Positions 46,182 to 55,003 of a stretch of 64,000 nt of DNA are shown here, piece after piece; position 1 is the first letter of the stretch; every line of letters starts with the position of its first letter. The notes under the pieces are model-generated. The model saw only the letters and a list, made by a program, of their open reading frames with translations, was not told where the DNA came from and made no database searches. The stretch covers positions 2,542,001 to 2,606,000 of the forward strand of contig NZ_CP091851.1 in NCBI RefSeq assembly GCF_022059845.1. Reading direction: 5' to 3'. This DNA comes from Terrirubrum flagellatum (lineage in GTDB: Bacteria; Pseudomonadota; Alphaproteobacteria; Rhizobiales; Beijerinckiaceae). Position numbers and translations under genes: made by a program.

Positions 46182-47278
46182 TACGCCGACCTCATTTCGG
46201 TAACGATGATTTGCTGCGCTTGGGGATAATTCAAGCGAGTCGTAGTCGCGATCTCATTCATTCGAGCCGGAGGCAACCCGCTTTTCCCAGTCTTAATATC
46301 GTATACGCACGCCACAGTCGGGCGTGTGACATCGAAGATATCCATCCGCATAGATCCTATCCTGCCGTAATATTGATTGAGGATCGCAAAATTTGGAGGC
46401 TCCCCTGTTTCATCGAGCGTCTTGAGAAAGGAAATCTCTGCGTGGAGCCCCTCAACAGGGGTAGCTCGCATCAAATTCCGAGTTTCCATATGCACCGCAG
46501 TTCCATAAGTCGCTTTGCTGGAATAATCCTCTTTTCTGATCCTAATTGTCGCATCATCCAAGAATGCTTGCGCCTCTTTGTAAGCTCCGCAGGCTTTACT
46601 TACTTCGTCATTCGTCAGATAGCCTGCAAAAATCGCGGGTGAAGTGGGAGTTGGCACATCATACTTCTGAGCGGGATACGACAAGACAGCTTGACGGTTC
46701 GGCCCGTTGTTGATCGAGAGAAATACGTAGAGCGCCCCAACGGCGACAATTGTTGCGTTGAACGCCGCCGGCACCGCAGGCGCGAGAAAGACAAACGTCT
46801 CCTGCACCCTAGCGACAGGCTCTGGCCCGTTCCTTGTCCACTCGACTTCGCTTAGTTTGCGGCCCTCCCCGTCATAGATTGTCTGAACTGATCCCACGTT
46901 CTCGAATATGCGGACCGTTCCGTCAGGCGTGCGCACAGTATAGCGATCATCGAAACGGGTCGGTCCGCGGACAGGATATTCCGCGCGTATGATCGTTCCG
47001 TCGGGCCCCATGACGGTTTGCTCCGCCAAGGAGCCATCCGGCTGCTTCTTTTCCGAGAGAACTTTCCACTCTTGGCTGGTAGCGACCCGAACCGGCCCAT
47101 TCCCGCCCAAAGTCCACCGGCCCGCGCCTTCGCTTCCCGCCGGATTCCTCGGCTGGAGCGGGTTGAAATTCTGTTTGAGCGCGAGCTGCAGCTTGAGCAT
47201 CGCCCATTCGAAGCGGAGCGCCGCCCAATCATGGCGAAAACGGCTGAGATCAGAACGATGAGTTGAGCGAGCATCCAA
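46178..47278 (-). CDS. Putative polymorphic-toxin-like protein with PD-(D/E)xK nuclease-like C-terminus
   Basis: 366 residues, start TTG at 47278 with AGGAGG five bases upstream. The N-terminus holds FNPLQPRNPAGSEGAGRWTL, a motif recalled from phage-head and toxin-carrier proteins in Hyphomicrobiales. A middle beta-repeat segment (TPDGTVRIFENVGSVQTIYDG) and a hydrophobic segment FVFLAPAVPAAFNATIVAVG near residue 170 follow. The C-terminal 70 residues contain MRMDIFDVTRP and ACVYDIKTGKSGLPPARMNEIA, matching the D-then-DxK core of restriction-endonuclease-fold toxins. An overlapping frame with an ATG at 47274 would give a membrane-like N-terminus (MLAQLIVLISAVFAMIG), so the true start or a frameshift is uncertain. 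Confidence 0.65.
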   Translation of the reverse strand: MDARSTHRSDLSRFRHDWAALRFEWAMLKLQLALKQNFNPLQPRNPAGSEGAGRWTLGGNGPVRVATSQEWKVLSEKKQPDGSLAEQTVMGPDGTIIRAEYPVRGPTRFDDRYTVRTPDGTVRIFENVGSVQTIYDGEGRKLSEVEWTRNGPEPVARVQETFVFLAPAVPAAFNATIVAVGALYVFLSINNGPNRQAVLSYPAQKYDVPTPTSPAIFAGYLTNDEVSKACGAYKEAQAFLDDATIRIRKEDYSSKATYGTAVHMETRNLMRATPVEGLHAEISFLKTLDETGEPPNFAILNQYYGRIGSMRMDIFDVTRPTVACVYDIKTGKSGLPPARMNEIATTTRLNYPQAQQIIVTEMRSAY

Positions 47279-47388
47279 GGTCGCCTCCTGTCCATCGTCC
47301 TACTATAGGATTATAATCTCCATTGTCAAGCGCAAAACCTGACCGCTTGGGGTCGATTTTCGGTCGCAGCGTCGCGTTTTGTCAGCCG

Positions 47389-48186
47389 TCAAGCCGCCCG
47401 TTCGCCCTCCCCGGCCCGCTTCAGCGCCACCGTCGCGGTCAGCACGGCGACCGTGACCACCGCGATGAGCACCGAGCCCACGGCGTTGATGTCGGGCGAC
47501 ACGCCAAGCCGGGCCTGGCTGTAGATGCGCATGGGCAGTGTGGTCGAGCCGGGCCCGGAGACGAAGCTCGCGATCACGAGATCATCGAGCGAGAGCGTGA
47601 AGGCGAGCATCCAGCCCGCGAGGATCGCCGGCGCGATCAGCGGCAACGTGACAAGCGCGATCGCGAACAAGGGCGAAGCGCCAAGATCCATCGCCGCCTC
47701 TTCGAGCGAGCGATCGAACAACGAGAGCCGCGCGCCGACGATCGCCGCGACGAAGCCGGTCGTGAACGTCGCATGGGCGATGGTGATGGTGAGCGCGCCG
47801 CGATCAAGATCGATCGCGACGAAGAGCAGCAATAGCGACAGCGCTGTGATCACCTCGGGCATCACGACAGGCGCGAACGCCATTGCGGCGAGCGCGCCGC
47901 GGCCGCGGAATTTGCCGAAGCGCGCGAGCGCCAGCGCGATCAGCGCGCCCATCACGGTCGCGATCGTCGCGCTGGCGACGCCGACGCGCAGGCTGTTCCA
48001 GGCGGCGCTCATCAGCGCCTCGTTCGAAGCGAGCCCCTGATACCAGCGCGTGGTGAAGCCGCCCCACACGGTCACGAGACGCGAGTCGTTGAAGGAGAAC
48101 AGGATCAGCAGCAGGATTGGCGCATAGATGAAGGCGAAGCCCAGCGTGAGCGCGAGCACGCCGTTCCAGCCCATGCCGCGCTTCAT
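47389..48186 (-). CDS. potI: Putrescine/spermidine-type ABC transporter permease (PotI-like)
   Basis: Inner-membrane permease of a polyamine-type ABC importer. The ATG at 48186 overlaps the preceding permease gene by four bases (the longer open frame reads that gene's end in another frame). Six hydrophobic segments begin with VLALTLGFAFIYAPILLLILFSF. The binding-protein-dependent transport loop is EEAAMDLGASPLFAIALVTLPLIAPAI, contacting the ATPase. Last gene of the three-gene unit; the terminal repeats of the operon are not seen. Confidence 0.9.
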   Translation of the reverse strand: MKRGMGWNGVLALTLGFAFIYAPILLLILFSFNDSRLVTVWGGFTTRWYQGLASNEALMSAAWNSLRVGVASATIATVMGALIALALARFGKFRGRGALAAMAFAPVVMPEVITALSLLLLFVAIDLDRGALTITIAHATFTTGFVAAIVGARLSLFDRSLEEAAMDLGASPLFAIALVTLPLIAPAILAGWMLAFTLSLDDLVIASFVSGPGSTTLPMRIYSQARLGVSPDINAVGSVLIAVVTVAVLTATVALKRAGEGERAA

Positions 48187-49100
48187 TTCAGCGCCTCCTC
48201 GCCGCGCGCCTCGAGGCGACGAAGGATCAGGAACGGGATCAGCAGGATGATCACCAGGATCACGGCGATGGCGGAGGCCGTCGGCCAGTCGCGGTTGCCG
48301 AAGAATTCGCTCCACAATTGCCGGCCGATCATCAGCGTTTCCGAACCGCCCAGCAGATCGGGAATGACGAATTCGCCGACGCAGGGAATGAAGACCAGCA
48401 GACAGCCCGCGGCGACGCCTGGCGCCGACAAGGGAACCGTCACCAGCCAAAAGCTCTTCCAGGGCGGGCAGCCGAGATCGGCGGCGGCCTCAAGCAGATC
48501 GTGGCTCTGCGCGACCAGCACCGCGTAGATCGGCAACACCATGAAGGGGAGATAGGCGTACACAATGCCGATATAGATCGCGATTTCGGTGTTGAGGATT
48601 TCAAGCGGCGCGTCGATCAGCCCAAGCGCCAGCAGCGCCTGATTGAGAAGGCCTTCCGGTTTCAGGATGCCGATCCATGCATAGATGCGGATCAGAAAAC
48701 TCGTCCAGAACGGCACGATCATCAGCGCGAGGAGCAACGGCCGCAGCGCCGGACGCGCGCGCGCCATGGCGTAGGCGATGGGATAAGCGATGAGCAGCAG
48801 AAGAAAAGTCGAGGTCGCGGCGATGCGCAGCGCAGTCAAAAAGGCGCTGAGATAGAGATCGTCGGAAAGGATGGTCGCGTAGTTCTCGAAGTTCAGCCCT
48901 TCGAGCACGGCGCGCAGACCTTCGAGTCCGCTGCCCTGTTCATACTGCGGCGCGTAGGGCGGCTGCGCGCGCGTCGATTGCGACAGGCTGATGCGCGCGA
49001 CGAAGAGGAACGGCGCGAGGAAGAACAGCGCGAGAAAAACAACGGGCGGCGACAGCACGGCGAAGCGCGCGGCGCGTCCGAAAGCGTGCGGAGCAGACAT
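48183..49100 (-). CDS. potH: Putrescine/spermidine-type ABC transporter permease (PotH-like)
   Basis: Partner permease of PotI. The N-terminal segment AVLSPPVVFLALFFLAPFLFVARISLSQS is followed by a periplasmic loop and then FLLLLIAYPIAYAMAR. The ATPase-contact loop reads EAAADLGCPPWKSFWLVTVPLSAPGV. 305 residues. It overlaps the ATPase gene by one base and PotI by four. Confidence 0.92.
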   Translation of the reverse strand: MSAPHAFGRAARFAVLSPPVVFLALFFLAPFLFVARISLSQSTRAQPPYAPQYEQGSGLEGLRAVLEGLNFENYATILSDDLYLSAFLTALRIAATSTFLLLLIAYPIAYAMARARPALRPLLLALMIVPFWTSFLIRIYAWIGILKPEGLLNQALLALGLIDAPLEILNTEIAIYIGIVYAYLPFMVLPIYAVLVAQSHDLLEAAADLGCPPWKSFWLVTVPLSAPGVAAGCLLVFIPCVGEFVIPDLLGGSETLMIGRQLWSEFFGNRDWPTASAIAVILVIILLIPFLILRRLEARGEEALK

Positions 49101-50248
49101 CAGCGCTCCAGCAGGATCAGCGCCTCGGGCGCGATCGACAGGAACACGGAAGCGCCTGCTTCAAGCTCATTGTCGCCACCGACCGCGTTCGACTGCGATA
49201 CGCGCGTAACGACGCCGCCGCAATCGACCAGCACGAGCCGCTGATCGCCGCGATAAATCGACTGGATCACCGTTCCCTGCACCACGTTCGGCTGCTCGGA
49301 CGGCCGCCAGGGATAGAGGCGGATATTTTCCGGCCGCGCGAGCGCGTGAGTGGCGCCGCGCGCTCCCGACTTCACTGCGAAGGCGATGTCAGGCTTCGCG
49401 CAAACGAACATGAGCGCGCCATTTTCGCCGTCGCGCGTTTCGCCCTCGAACAAGGTCGCATCGCCAATGAAGCGCGCGACCGACAGGGTCGACGGGCGCT
49501 CATAGATGTCGCGCGGGCGGCCGACCTGCGCGAGCCGCCCCGCATCCATCACCGCGATGCGATCGGCCATGGTCATGGCTTCGGTCTGGTCATGCGTGAC
49601 CGTGATGAAGGTGAGGCCAAGCCGCGCCTGCAGCGCCTTCAATTCGATCTGCGTCTCCTCGCGCAATTTACGATCGAGCGCGGCCATGGGCTCATCGAGC
49701 AGCAACAGACGCGGTCGTTTCGCCAGCGCGCGCGCGAGCGCGACGCGCTGGCGCTGACCGCCGGAGAGTTGATCGGGCCTGCGCCCGCCGAGCCCTTCGA
49801 GCCGCGTCAGCGCGAGCATTTCCTCGACGCGCGATTCAATTTCGGATTTCGGCAATCCCTCCTGGCGCAATCCGAAGCCGATGTTGCGCGCGACATTCAT
49901 ATGCGGAAACAACGCATAGGACTGGAACATCATGTTCACGGGCCGGCGATGCGGCGGAATCTGGCTGACATCGGCGCCGTCGAGCAGGATGCGGCCGGAG
50001 TCCGGCCGCTCGAAGCCTGCGAGCATGCGCAAGAGCGTGGTCTTGCCGCAGCCGGAGGGACCGAGCAGGCAGAGGAACTCGCCTTCGCTGACGGCGAGAT
50101 CGACAGCGTCGACCGCGGCGAAGGACCCGAAGCGTTTGCTCGCCTTCTCGATGCGGAGGATCGGGGCGGCTGAAGCGGGATGCGAAAAAGCGGGAATCGG
50201 TTTTTCGCGCCAATCCCGCTCTGAACTTTTGGAATCGATCACGTTCAT
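49100..50248 (-). CDS. potG: Polyamine-type ABC transporter ATPase (PotG/PotA-like)
   Basis: Cytoplasmic ATPase driving import through the two permeases. Walker A GPSGCGKTT, signature LSGGQRQR, Walker B LLLLDEPMAALD and the H-loop VTHDQTEA are all present, followed by a TOBE C-terminal domain. No substrate-binding protein gene flanks the unit here, which is unusual for a Pot operon. The start codon at 50248 lies at the edge of a long inverted repeat and no ribosome site is visible. Confidence 0.93.
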   Translation of the reverse strand: MNVIDSKSSERDWREKPIPAFSHPASAAPILRIEKASKRFGSFAAVDAVDLAVSEGEFLCLLGPSGCGKTTLLRMLAGFERPDSGRILLDGADVSQIPPHRRPVNMMFQSYALFPHMNVARNIGFGLRQEGLPKSEIESRVEEMLALTRLEGLGGRRPDQLSGGQRQRVALARALAKRPRLLLLDEPMAALDRKLREETQIELKALQARLGLTFITVTHDQTEAMTMADRIAVMDAGRLAQVGRPRDIYERPSTLSVARFIGDATLFEGETRDGENGALMFVCAKPDIAFAVKSGARGATHALARPENIRLYPWRPSEQPNVVQGTVIQSIYRGDQRLVLVDCGGVVTRVSQSNAVGGDNELEAGASVFLSIAPEALILLER

Positions 50249-50283
50249 GGCTTTGGATTGATTAATCCAAAGCCATCGTGATC
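50237..50283. repeat. Long inverted repeat enclosing the potG start codon
   Basis: Left arm GATCACG, then TTC, then ATGGCTTTGGATT; loop GATT; right arm AATCCAAAGCCAT, then CGTGATC. The arms pair over 20 bp with only a 3-nt bulge. On the minus strand the repeat covers the ATG of potG and the place where a ribosome site should be, and it also contains a tiny frame (ATG GCT TTG GAT TAA). This could be an RNA switch, an attenuator or a repressor operator. No U-run is present for simple termination. Confidence 0.85.
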
Positions 50284-50306
50284 TGAGGCGGGCGTCGCGG
50301 AAATGA

Positions 50307-50993
50307 CTACTCGCCTTCGCGCAGCGCTTCCGCGATGCGCTGTTCGAGCACCGACGGCTTCTTCAGGATGATGGCGCCGCGGGTTTTCTCGACGAGGCCC
50401 TGCTCGGTCATGGTGGTGAATTCGCGCGTCACCTGCTCGCGACGGCAGCCGATGCGCGCGGCGAGCACATGATGAAATGGCGGCGGCGTGATCACGCGCT
50501 CGCCCTCATGTCCCGGTCGCGGCAGCGAGAGACGCAGCAACTCGGAATAGAGCCGGTGCCTCAAATCGAGCACCGCCTGCTCCATCAGGCGGGCGTTGAG
50601 CTCGCGGGTGCGGGCGGTGAGGATTTTCATCATCCGCTCGGAGAGCGTCGGCGTGCCGAACACGCTTTCCCGGAAGATGTTCGCCGACATGATCACCATC
50701 TCGGCCCGCGTCAGCGCGGTGACATTGGCCGAGCGCGGCACATTGTCGATGGCCGCGAGCTCGCCGAAGAACTGGCCGCTGCGCAGATCGCCGAAAATCA
50801 CTTCCTTGCCGGCCTGGGTTCGGAACAGGACGCGCACATCGCCCGACGCCAGAAAATACACGTCGCTGGTATGGTCGTCGAAATCGAGAACCACCTCGCC
50901 GTCGTCGAAGCGCTTGACGATGCAGCGCTTCTCGAGCGTCTCGAGATCCAGGCCGCAATCCCGGAAGAACGGCACGCGCGTGAGAAGAGCCAT
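50307..50993 (-). CDS. Crp/Fnr-family transcriptional regulator
   Basis: An N-terminal cyclic-nucleotide-binding-type beta barrel (residues 20-120: DDGEVVLDFDDHTSDVYFLASGDVRVLF, then GQFFGELAAIDNVPRSANVTAL) and a C-terminal Crp HTH (VLAARIGCRREQVTREFTTMTEQGLVEKTRGAIIL). The ATG at 50993 with AAGG upstream is chosen; the open frame runs to 51221. It lacks the four Fe-S cysteines of Fnr. Effector unknown. It lies just upstream of potG on the same strand. Confidence 0.9.
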   Translation of the reverse strand: MALLTRVPFFRDCGLDLETLEKRCIVKRFDDGEVVLDFDDHTSDVYFLASGDVRVLFRTQAGKEVIFGDLRSGQFFGELAAIDNVPRSANVTALTRAEMVIMSANIFRESVFGTPTLSERMMKILTARTRELNARLMEQAVLDLRHRLYSELLRLSLPRPGHEGERVITPPPFHHVLAARIGCRREQVTREFTTMTEQGLVEKTRGAIILKKPSVLEQRIAEALREGE

Positions 50994-51211
50994 ATGAATC
51001 GACCTTGGCGAAATAGGCCGCAAATGTGGCAGGCGCAGCCCAATGGTCAACCCGACGCTTGGCCGCCCTCGCTCGCGGCGCAGCATTTGCAGGGGAAACA
51101 GGCGCCCGGGCCCGGCATGACGCCCATGCCGGAGCCCGTCTTTGCCGGACGGGGCCGGCGGCCTAGGCTGCATCATCCCCCGACTTCGCGAACCCTGCCT
51201 GGCGACCGCCC

Positions 51212-53578
51212 ATGACCGCACGCCCCGATCCCTCCCAGTTCGACGCCGAGAAATTCGGCGTCGGCCAGCCGGTTCCCCGCAAGGAGGACCCGGTCCTGCT
51301 GCGCGGCGAAGGCCGCTACACCGACGACAAGCATGTGGAGGGCGAGCTCCATGTCGCTATGGTGCGCAGTCCGATCGCCCATGGCGTGATCAATGGGATC
51401 GATCTTGAGCCGGCGCGGGAGGTCGAGGGCGTGCTCGGCGCCTGGACGGGCGCCGACCTGATCGAGGCCGGTTATGGCCGGTTTGTCAGCAAACTCAACT
51501 TCCCGAACAGGGATGGTTCGGCCTACCGGCAGCCGATCCGCTATCCGCTCGCCCATGAGCGGGTGCGCTATGTCGGCGACCCCGTCGCCTTCGTCGTCGC
51601 GACCTCGGCCGTCATCGCCAAGGACGCCGCCGAGAAGGTCGGCCTCGACATCGAGGCGCTGCCCGTCGTGCTGGAGCCGTCCGAGGCGGTGAAATCAGGC
51701 GCGCCGCTGCTCTATGACGAAGTGCCGGAGAATACGACGCTCGACTTCTATCACGGCGACGCGGAGGCGACCGCCGCCGCCTTCGCGAAAGCCGCGCATG
51801 TGGCGAAGCTGTCGCTGGTCGACTCCCGCATCGTGATCAATCCGATGGAGCTGCGCGGCTGCCTCGCGATGTATGACGCCGCGAAGGACCACTGGACGCT
51901 GCATGTGCCGACGCAGGGCGTGTTCGGCTATCGCGCCCAACTCGCCAACGACATCCTCAAGGTGAAGCCGGAGCAGGTGACGATCCTGACCGACCATGTC
52001 GGCGGCTCGTTCGGCATGCGCGGCGCCGTCTTCCCCGAACATGTCTGCTGCCTCCACGCCGCGAAAGTTCTGGGCAAGCCAGTGAAATGGGTGGAGGAGC
52101 GCACGCCAAGCTTCGTCTCGGACACGCATGGCCGCGCGCAGCAATATGAAGCGGAAATGGCTGTCGACGAGAAGGGCCGCTTCCTCGCCGTGCGCGTGAC
52201 CGGCTTCGGCGATATGGGCGCCTATCTCACCACCGCCGGCCAGATGCCGACGACGCGCAACATCGTCGTCAACGCCTGCAGCATGTACCGGCTGCCGATG
52301 CTTGAAGTTTCGATGCGCTGCGTGCTGACCAACAAGACGCCGGTCGGCGCCTATCGCGGCGCGGGGCGGCCCGAAGGCAACTACATCATGGAGCGGCTGA
52401 TCGAGGAGATGGCGCGCGTCTCGGGCATCGATCGGCTCGAGCTCCGGCGCATCAACCAGCTCACGCCTGCCGAACTGCCCTACAAGGCGCAATCCGGCGT
52501 CGTCTATGACAGCGGCGATTTCACCGCGATGATGAATCAGGCGTTGGAGACGGCCGATCAGAAGGGCTTCGCGCAACGCCGCGCCGAATCGAAAGAGCGC
52601 GGGTTCCTGCGTGGTTTCGGCGTCGGTTGTTTTCTTGAGGCCACGGCGGCCGCGACCATGGAGATGGGCGGCATCCGTTTCGAGGAAGATGGTCGCGTCA
52701 CCATCATCACCGGCACGCTCGATTACGGTCAGGGCCACACGACGAGCCTTGCGCAGATTCTCAGCGCCCGGCTCGGCGTGCCCTTCGAGAAGATCGGCCT
52801 TTTGCAGGGCAACAGCGACGAGCTGCTGCATGGCGGCGGCACCGGCGGTTCGCGCTCGATGATCGCGTCAGGCTCGGCCGTCGTTGCGGCGAGCGACAAG
52901 GTGATCGAGAACGGCAAGCAGCTTGCGGGCTGGGCGCTTGAGACGTCGCCGAACGATATCGAGTTCAAGGAAGGGAATTTCTCTGTCGTTGGCACTGACC
53001 GCAGCGTCGGCGTCATCGAGCTCGCAAAGCGCGTGCGCGAGGCGCAGTCGCTGCCGGACGATCTGCCAAGGACGCTCGATGTGAAGCTCGTCAATGAAGG
53101 CCCGGCGATGACCTTCCCGAACGGCTGCCATATCTGCGAAGTGGAGATCGACGAAGCGACCGGCGCGACCGAGGTGGTGAAATACACCATGGTCAATGAC
53201 GTGGGCACCGTCATCAATCCGCTGCTGCTCGCCGGCCAGCTTCACGGCGGCGTGGTGCAGGGCATCGGTCAGGTGCTGATGGAGCGCGTCGTCTATGACG
53301 AGGACGGTCAGCTTCTCTCCGGCTCCTTCACCGACTACGGCATGCCGCGCGCCGACGACGCGCCTTTCTTCACCATCGAAAACAGGCCGCAGCCGACGAA
53401 ATCAAATCCGCTCGGCGTGAAGGGCGTTGGCGAAGCCGGCTGCGCCGGCTCGATCACCAGCGTGATGAATGCGGTCGTCGATGCGCTGTCGATGGTCGGG
53501 GTGACTCACATGAACATGCCGGCGACGCCAGAGAAGGTATGGCGCGCGATCGAGGATGCGAAGGCGAAGGCGGCGTGA
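51212..53578 (+). CDS. Xanthine dehydrogenase-family molybdopterin-binding large subunit (CoxL-like, form II)
   Basis: Large subunit of a molybdenum hydroxylase, 788 residues. It begins in the family way (QPVPRKEDPVLLRGEGRYTDD). The active-site loop reads PVGAYRGAGRPEGNY, the AYRGAGR form of CoxL-like/aldehyde-oxidising enzymes rather than the AYRCSFR of true CO dehydrogenases. The C-terminal catalytic Glu is in GVGEAGCAG. No FAD (CoxM-like) or Fe-S (CoxS-like) subunit genes lie next to it here. Substrate unknown. Confidence 0.93.
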   Translation: MTARPDPSQFDAEKFGVGQPVPRKEDPVLLRGEGRYTDDKHVEGELHVAMVRSPIAHGVINGIDLEPAREVEGVLGAWTGADLIEAGYGRFVSKLNFPNRDGSAYRQPIRYPLAHERVRYVGDPVAFVVATSAVIAKDAAEKVGLDIEALPVVLEPSEAVKSGAPLLYDEVPENTTLDFYHGDAEATAAAFAKAAHVAKLSLVDSRIVINPMELRGCLAMYDAAKDHWTLHVPTQGVFGYRAQLANDILKVKPEQVTILTDHVGGSFGMRGAVFPEHVCCLHAAKVLGKPVKWVEERTPSFVSDTHGRAQQYEAEMAVDEKGRFLAVRVTGFGDMGAYLTTAGQMPTTRNIVVNACSMYRLPMLEVSMRCVLTNKTPVGAYRGAGRPEGNYIMERLIEEMARVSGIDRLELRRINQLTPAELPYKAQSGVVYDSGDFTAMMNQALETADQKGFAQRRAESKERGFLRGFGVGCFLEATAAATMEMGGIRFEEDGRVTIITGTLDYGQGHTTSLAQILSARLGVPFEKIGLLQGNSDELLHGGGTGGSRSMIASGSAVVAASDKVIENGKQLAGWALETSPNDIEFKEGNFSVVGTDRSVGVIELAKRVREAQSLPDDLPRTLDVKLVNEGPAMTFPNGCHICEVEIDEATGATEVVKYTMVNDVGTVINPLLLAGQLHGGVVQGIGQVLMERVVYDEDGQLLSGSFTDYGMPRADDAPFFTIENRPQPTKSNPLGVKGVGEAGCAGSITSVMNAVVDALSMVGVTHMNMPATPEKVWRAIEDAKAKAA

Positions 53579-53594
53579 AAAACGCCGCCGCGGA

Positions 53595-54452
53595 TCACGC
53601 GAGCGCGCGCGCCTGCTCGCAAAGCCAGGCGCAGAAATGCTGCGGCGCTGAGCGGGATTCGCCGGCGCGCATCAACGCGAAATGCCAGGCCGGCCCGCTG
53701 AGGACGCACGCGAAAGGGGCGATCAGCAGGCCCTGGGTCAGAAGCGGCCGAAACAATGAAGGCGACAACAGCGCTACGCCTGCGCCCGCCAGCGCGGCGT
53801 TGGCGTCCAGTTCGTGCGTGGGATAATCGACCGCTGCGAAACGCAAGCCCGGCGGGGCCTTGCATCCCGCCTCCATAAACCATTGCTCCCAGTCGGGATG
53901 CGGCAACAGTTCGAAGTCAATCAGTTCATCGGGCGTAGCAATGGCGCGCGCCGCAAGCAGAGAGGGCGCCAGCATCGGCGTCACCTCCACAGGGGCGAGT
54001 GGATATTCTTCAAATCCCGCCCATCCGCCGCCGCCCGTTCTTATCGCGACATCGAACGCTTGGGGATCGCGCATTTCTGTTGAGACGTCGAGTTCGATGC
54101 CGAAGGCTCCGGGCGCGGGATAGCGCGCCAGACGCGGCGCAAGCCAGCGCGATGCAAATGTCGGCGGCGCCGTGACTTTGAGCGACGGCGCTGCGGCCTG
54201 AAATTCGTTGAGCGCATCAGAGATGCCATTCAACGCCTCCCGGACCCGTTTCGCCAGAATGGTTGCGGCGGCCGTTGGAGTGACACGCGGACCGGCGCGC
54301 ACGAAGAGCGGTTGATCGAGTTCAGCCTCCAGCGTGCGGATGCGCAGGCTGACCGCCGCCGGAGTCAAAAACAGACATTCAGCCGCGCGCGCGAAGCTGC
54401 CGGCTGAAACGCACGCCTCCAGGACGCGCAGAGACTCCAAAGACGGCCGCAT
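53595..54452 (-). CDS. LysR-family transcriptional regulator
   Basis: N-terminal winged HTH (LESLRVLEACVSAGSFARAAECLFLTPAAVSLRIRTLEAEL) and C-terminal LysR substrate-binding domain starting SLKVTAPPTFASRWLAPRL. I start at the ATG at 54452, where the HTH begins; a TTG at 54479 opens the frame. Divergent from the DUF3237 gene across about 90 bases, so it may regulate it. It resembles GcvA-type members; effector unknown. Confidence 0.92.
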   Translation of the reverse strand: MRPSLESLRVLEACVSAGSFARAAECLFLTPAAVSLRIRTLEAELDQPLFVRAGPRVTPTAAATILAKRVREALNGISDALNEFQAAAPSLKVTAPPTFASRWLAPRLARYPAPGAFGIELDVSTEMRDPQAFDVAIRTGGGGWAGFEEYPLAPVEVTPMLAPSLLAARAIATPDELIDFELLPHPDWEQWFMEAGCKAPPGLRFAAVDYPTHELDANAALAGAGVALLSPSLFRPLLTQGLLIAPFACVLSGPAWHFALMRAGESRSAPQHFCAWLCEQARALA

Positions 54453-54544
54453 GTTCAGTTTCTCTTGTGATGACGACAAGCAAAGCGCGTTTTGGGGGCG
54501 TCGCGCTCACATGCAATGTCGGGAACAAGAATAGGAGATTTGCC

Positions 54545-55003
54545 GTGCCCCTGCAATCGCAGCGCCTGTTTACGCTCTTCATCATGCTTCACCCGATGCT
54601 GGAGCTTGGGCCGACGCCAGCCGGCGACCGGCGCATTTTTCCCGTGTCGGGCGGACATTTCGAAGGGGAGCGGCTGAGAGGCGAGGTGTCGCCGTTGATC
54701 GGCTCCGATCTCCTGCTCGCCCGGGCCGACGGGACATTTCAGCAGGATGTGAGACTTCTCCTCACGGCCGACGACGGCGGTCTCATCCTCATGACCTATC
54801 GCGGCGTGAGGCGTGCGTCGCAAGCCGTGTCCGAACGCATCGCGCGCGGCGAAATGGTCGACCCTTCCGAATATTATCTGCGCACGACGCCCTATTTCGA
54901 GACCGCCGCGCCAGCGCATGCGTGGCTCAACGGCATTGTCACGGTTGCAAAGGGAGGACGGCGTCCGGGCGGCGTCGAATACGAGGTCTTTGAAATTCTC
55001 TGA
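54545..55003 (+). CDS. DUF3237-family protein
   Basis: 152 residues starting at the GTG at 54545 with AGGAG seven bases upstream. Pattern: PLQSQRLFTLFIMLHPMLELGPTPAGDRRIFPVSGGHFEGERLRGEVSP, then DLLLARADGTFQQDVRLLLTADDGG and MTYRGVRR, with VDPSEYYLRTTPYFETAAPAHAWLN near the end, a 20-plus-residue block typical of DUF3237. No known enzymatic role. It overlaps the start of the DUF1127 gene by 14 bases. Confidence 0.88.
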   Translation: MPLQSQRLFTLFIMLHPMLELGPTPAGDRRIFPVSGGHFEGERLRGEVSPLIGSDLLLARADGTFQQDVRLLLTADDGGLILMTYRGVRRASQAVSERIARGEMVDPSEYYLRTTPYFETAAPAHAWLNGIVTVAKGGRRPGGVEYEVFEIL

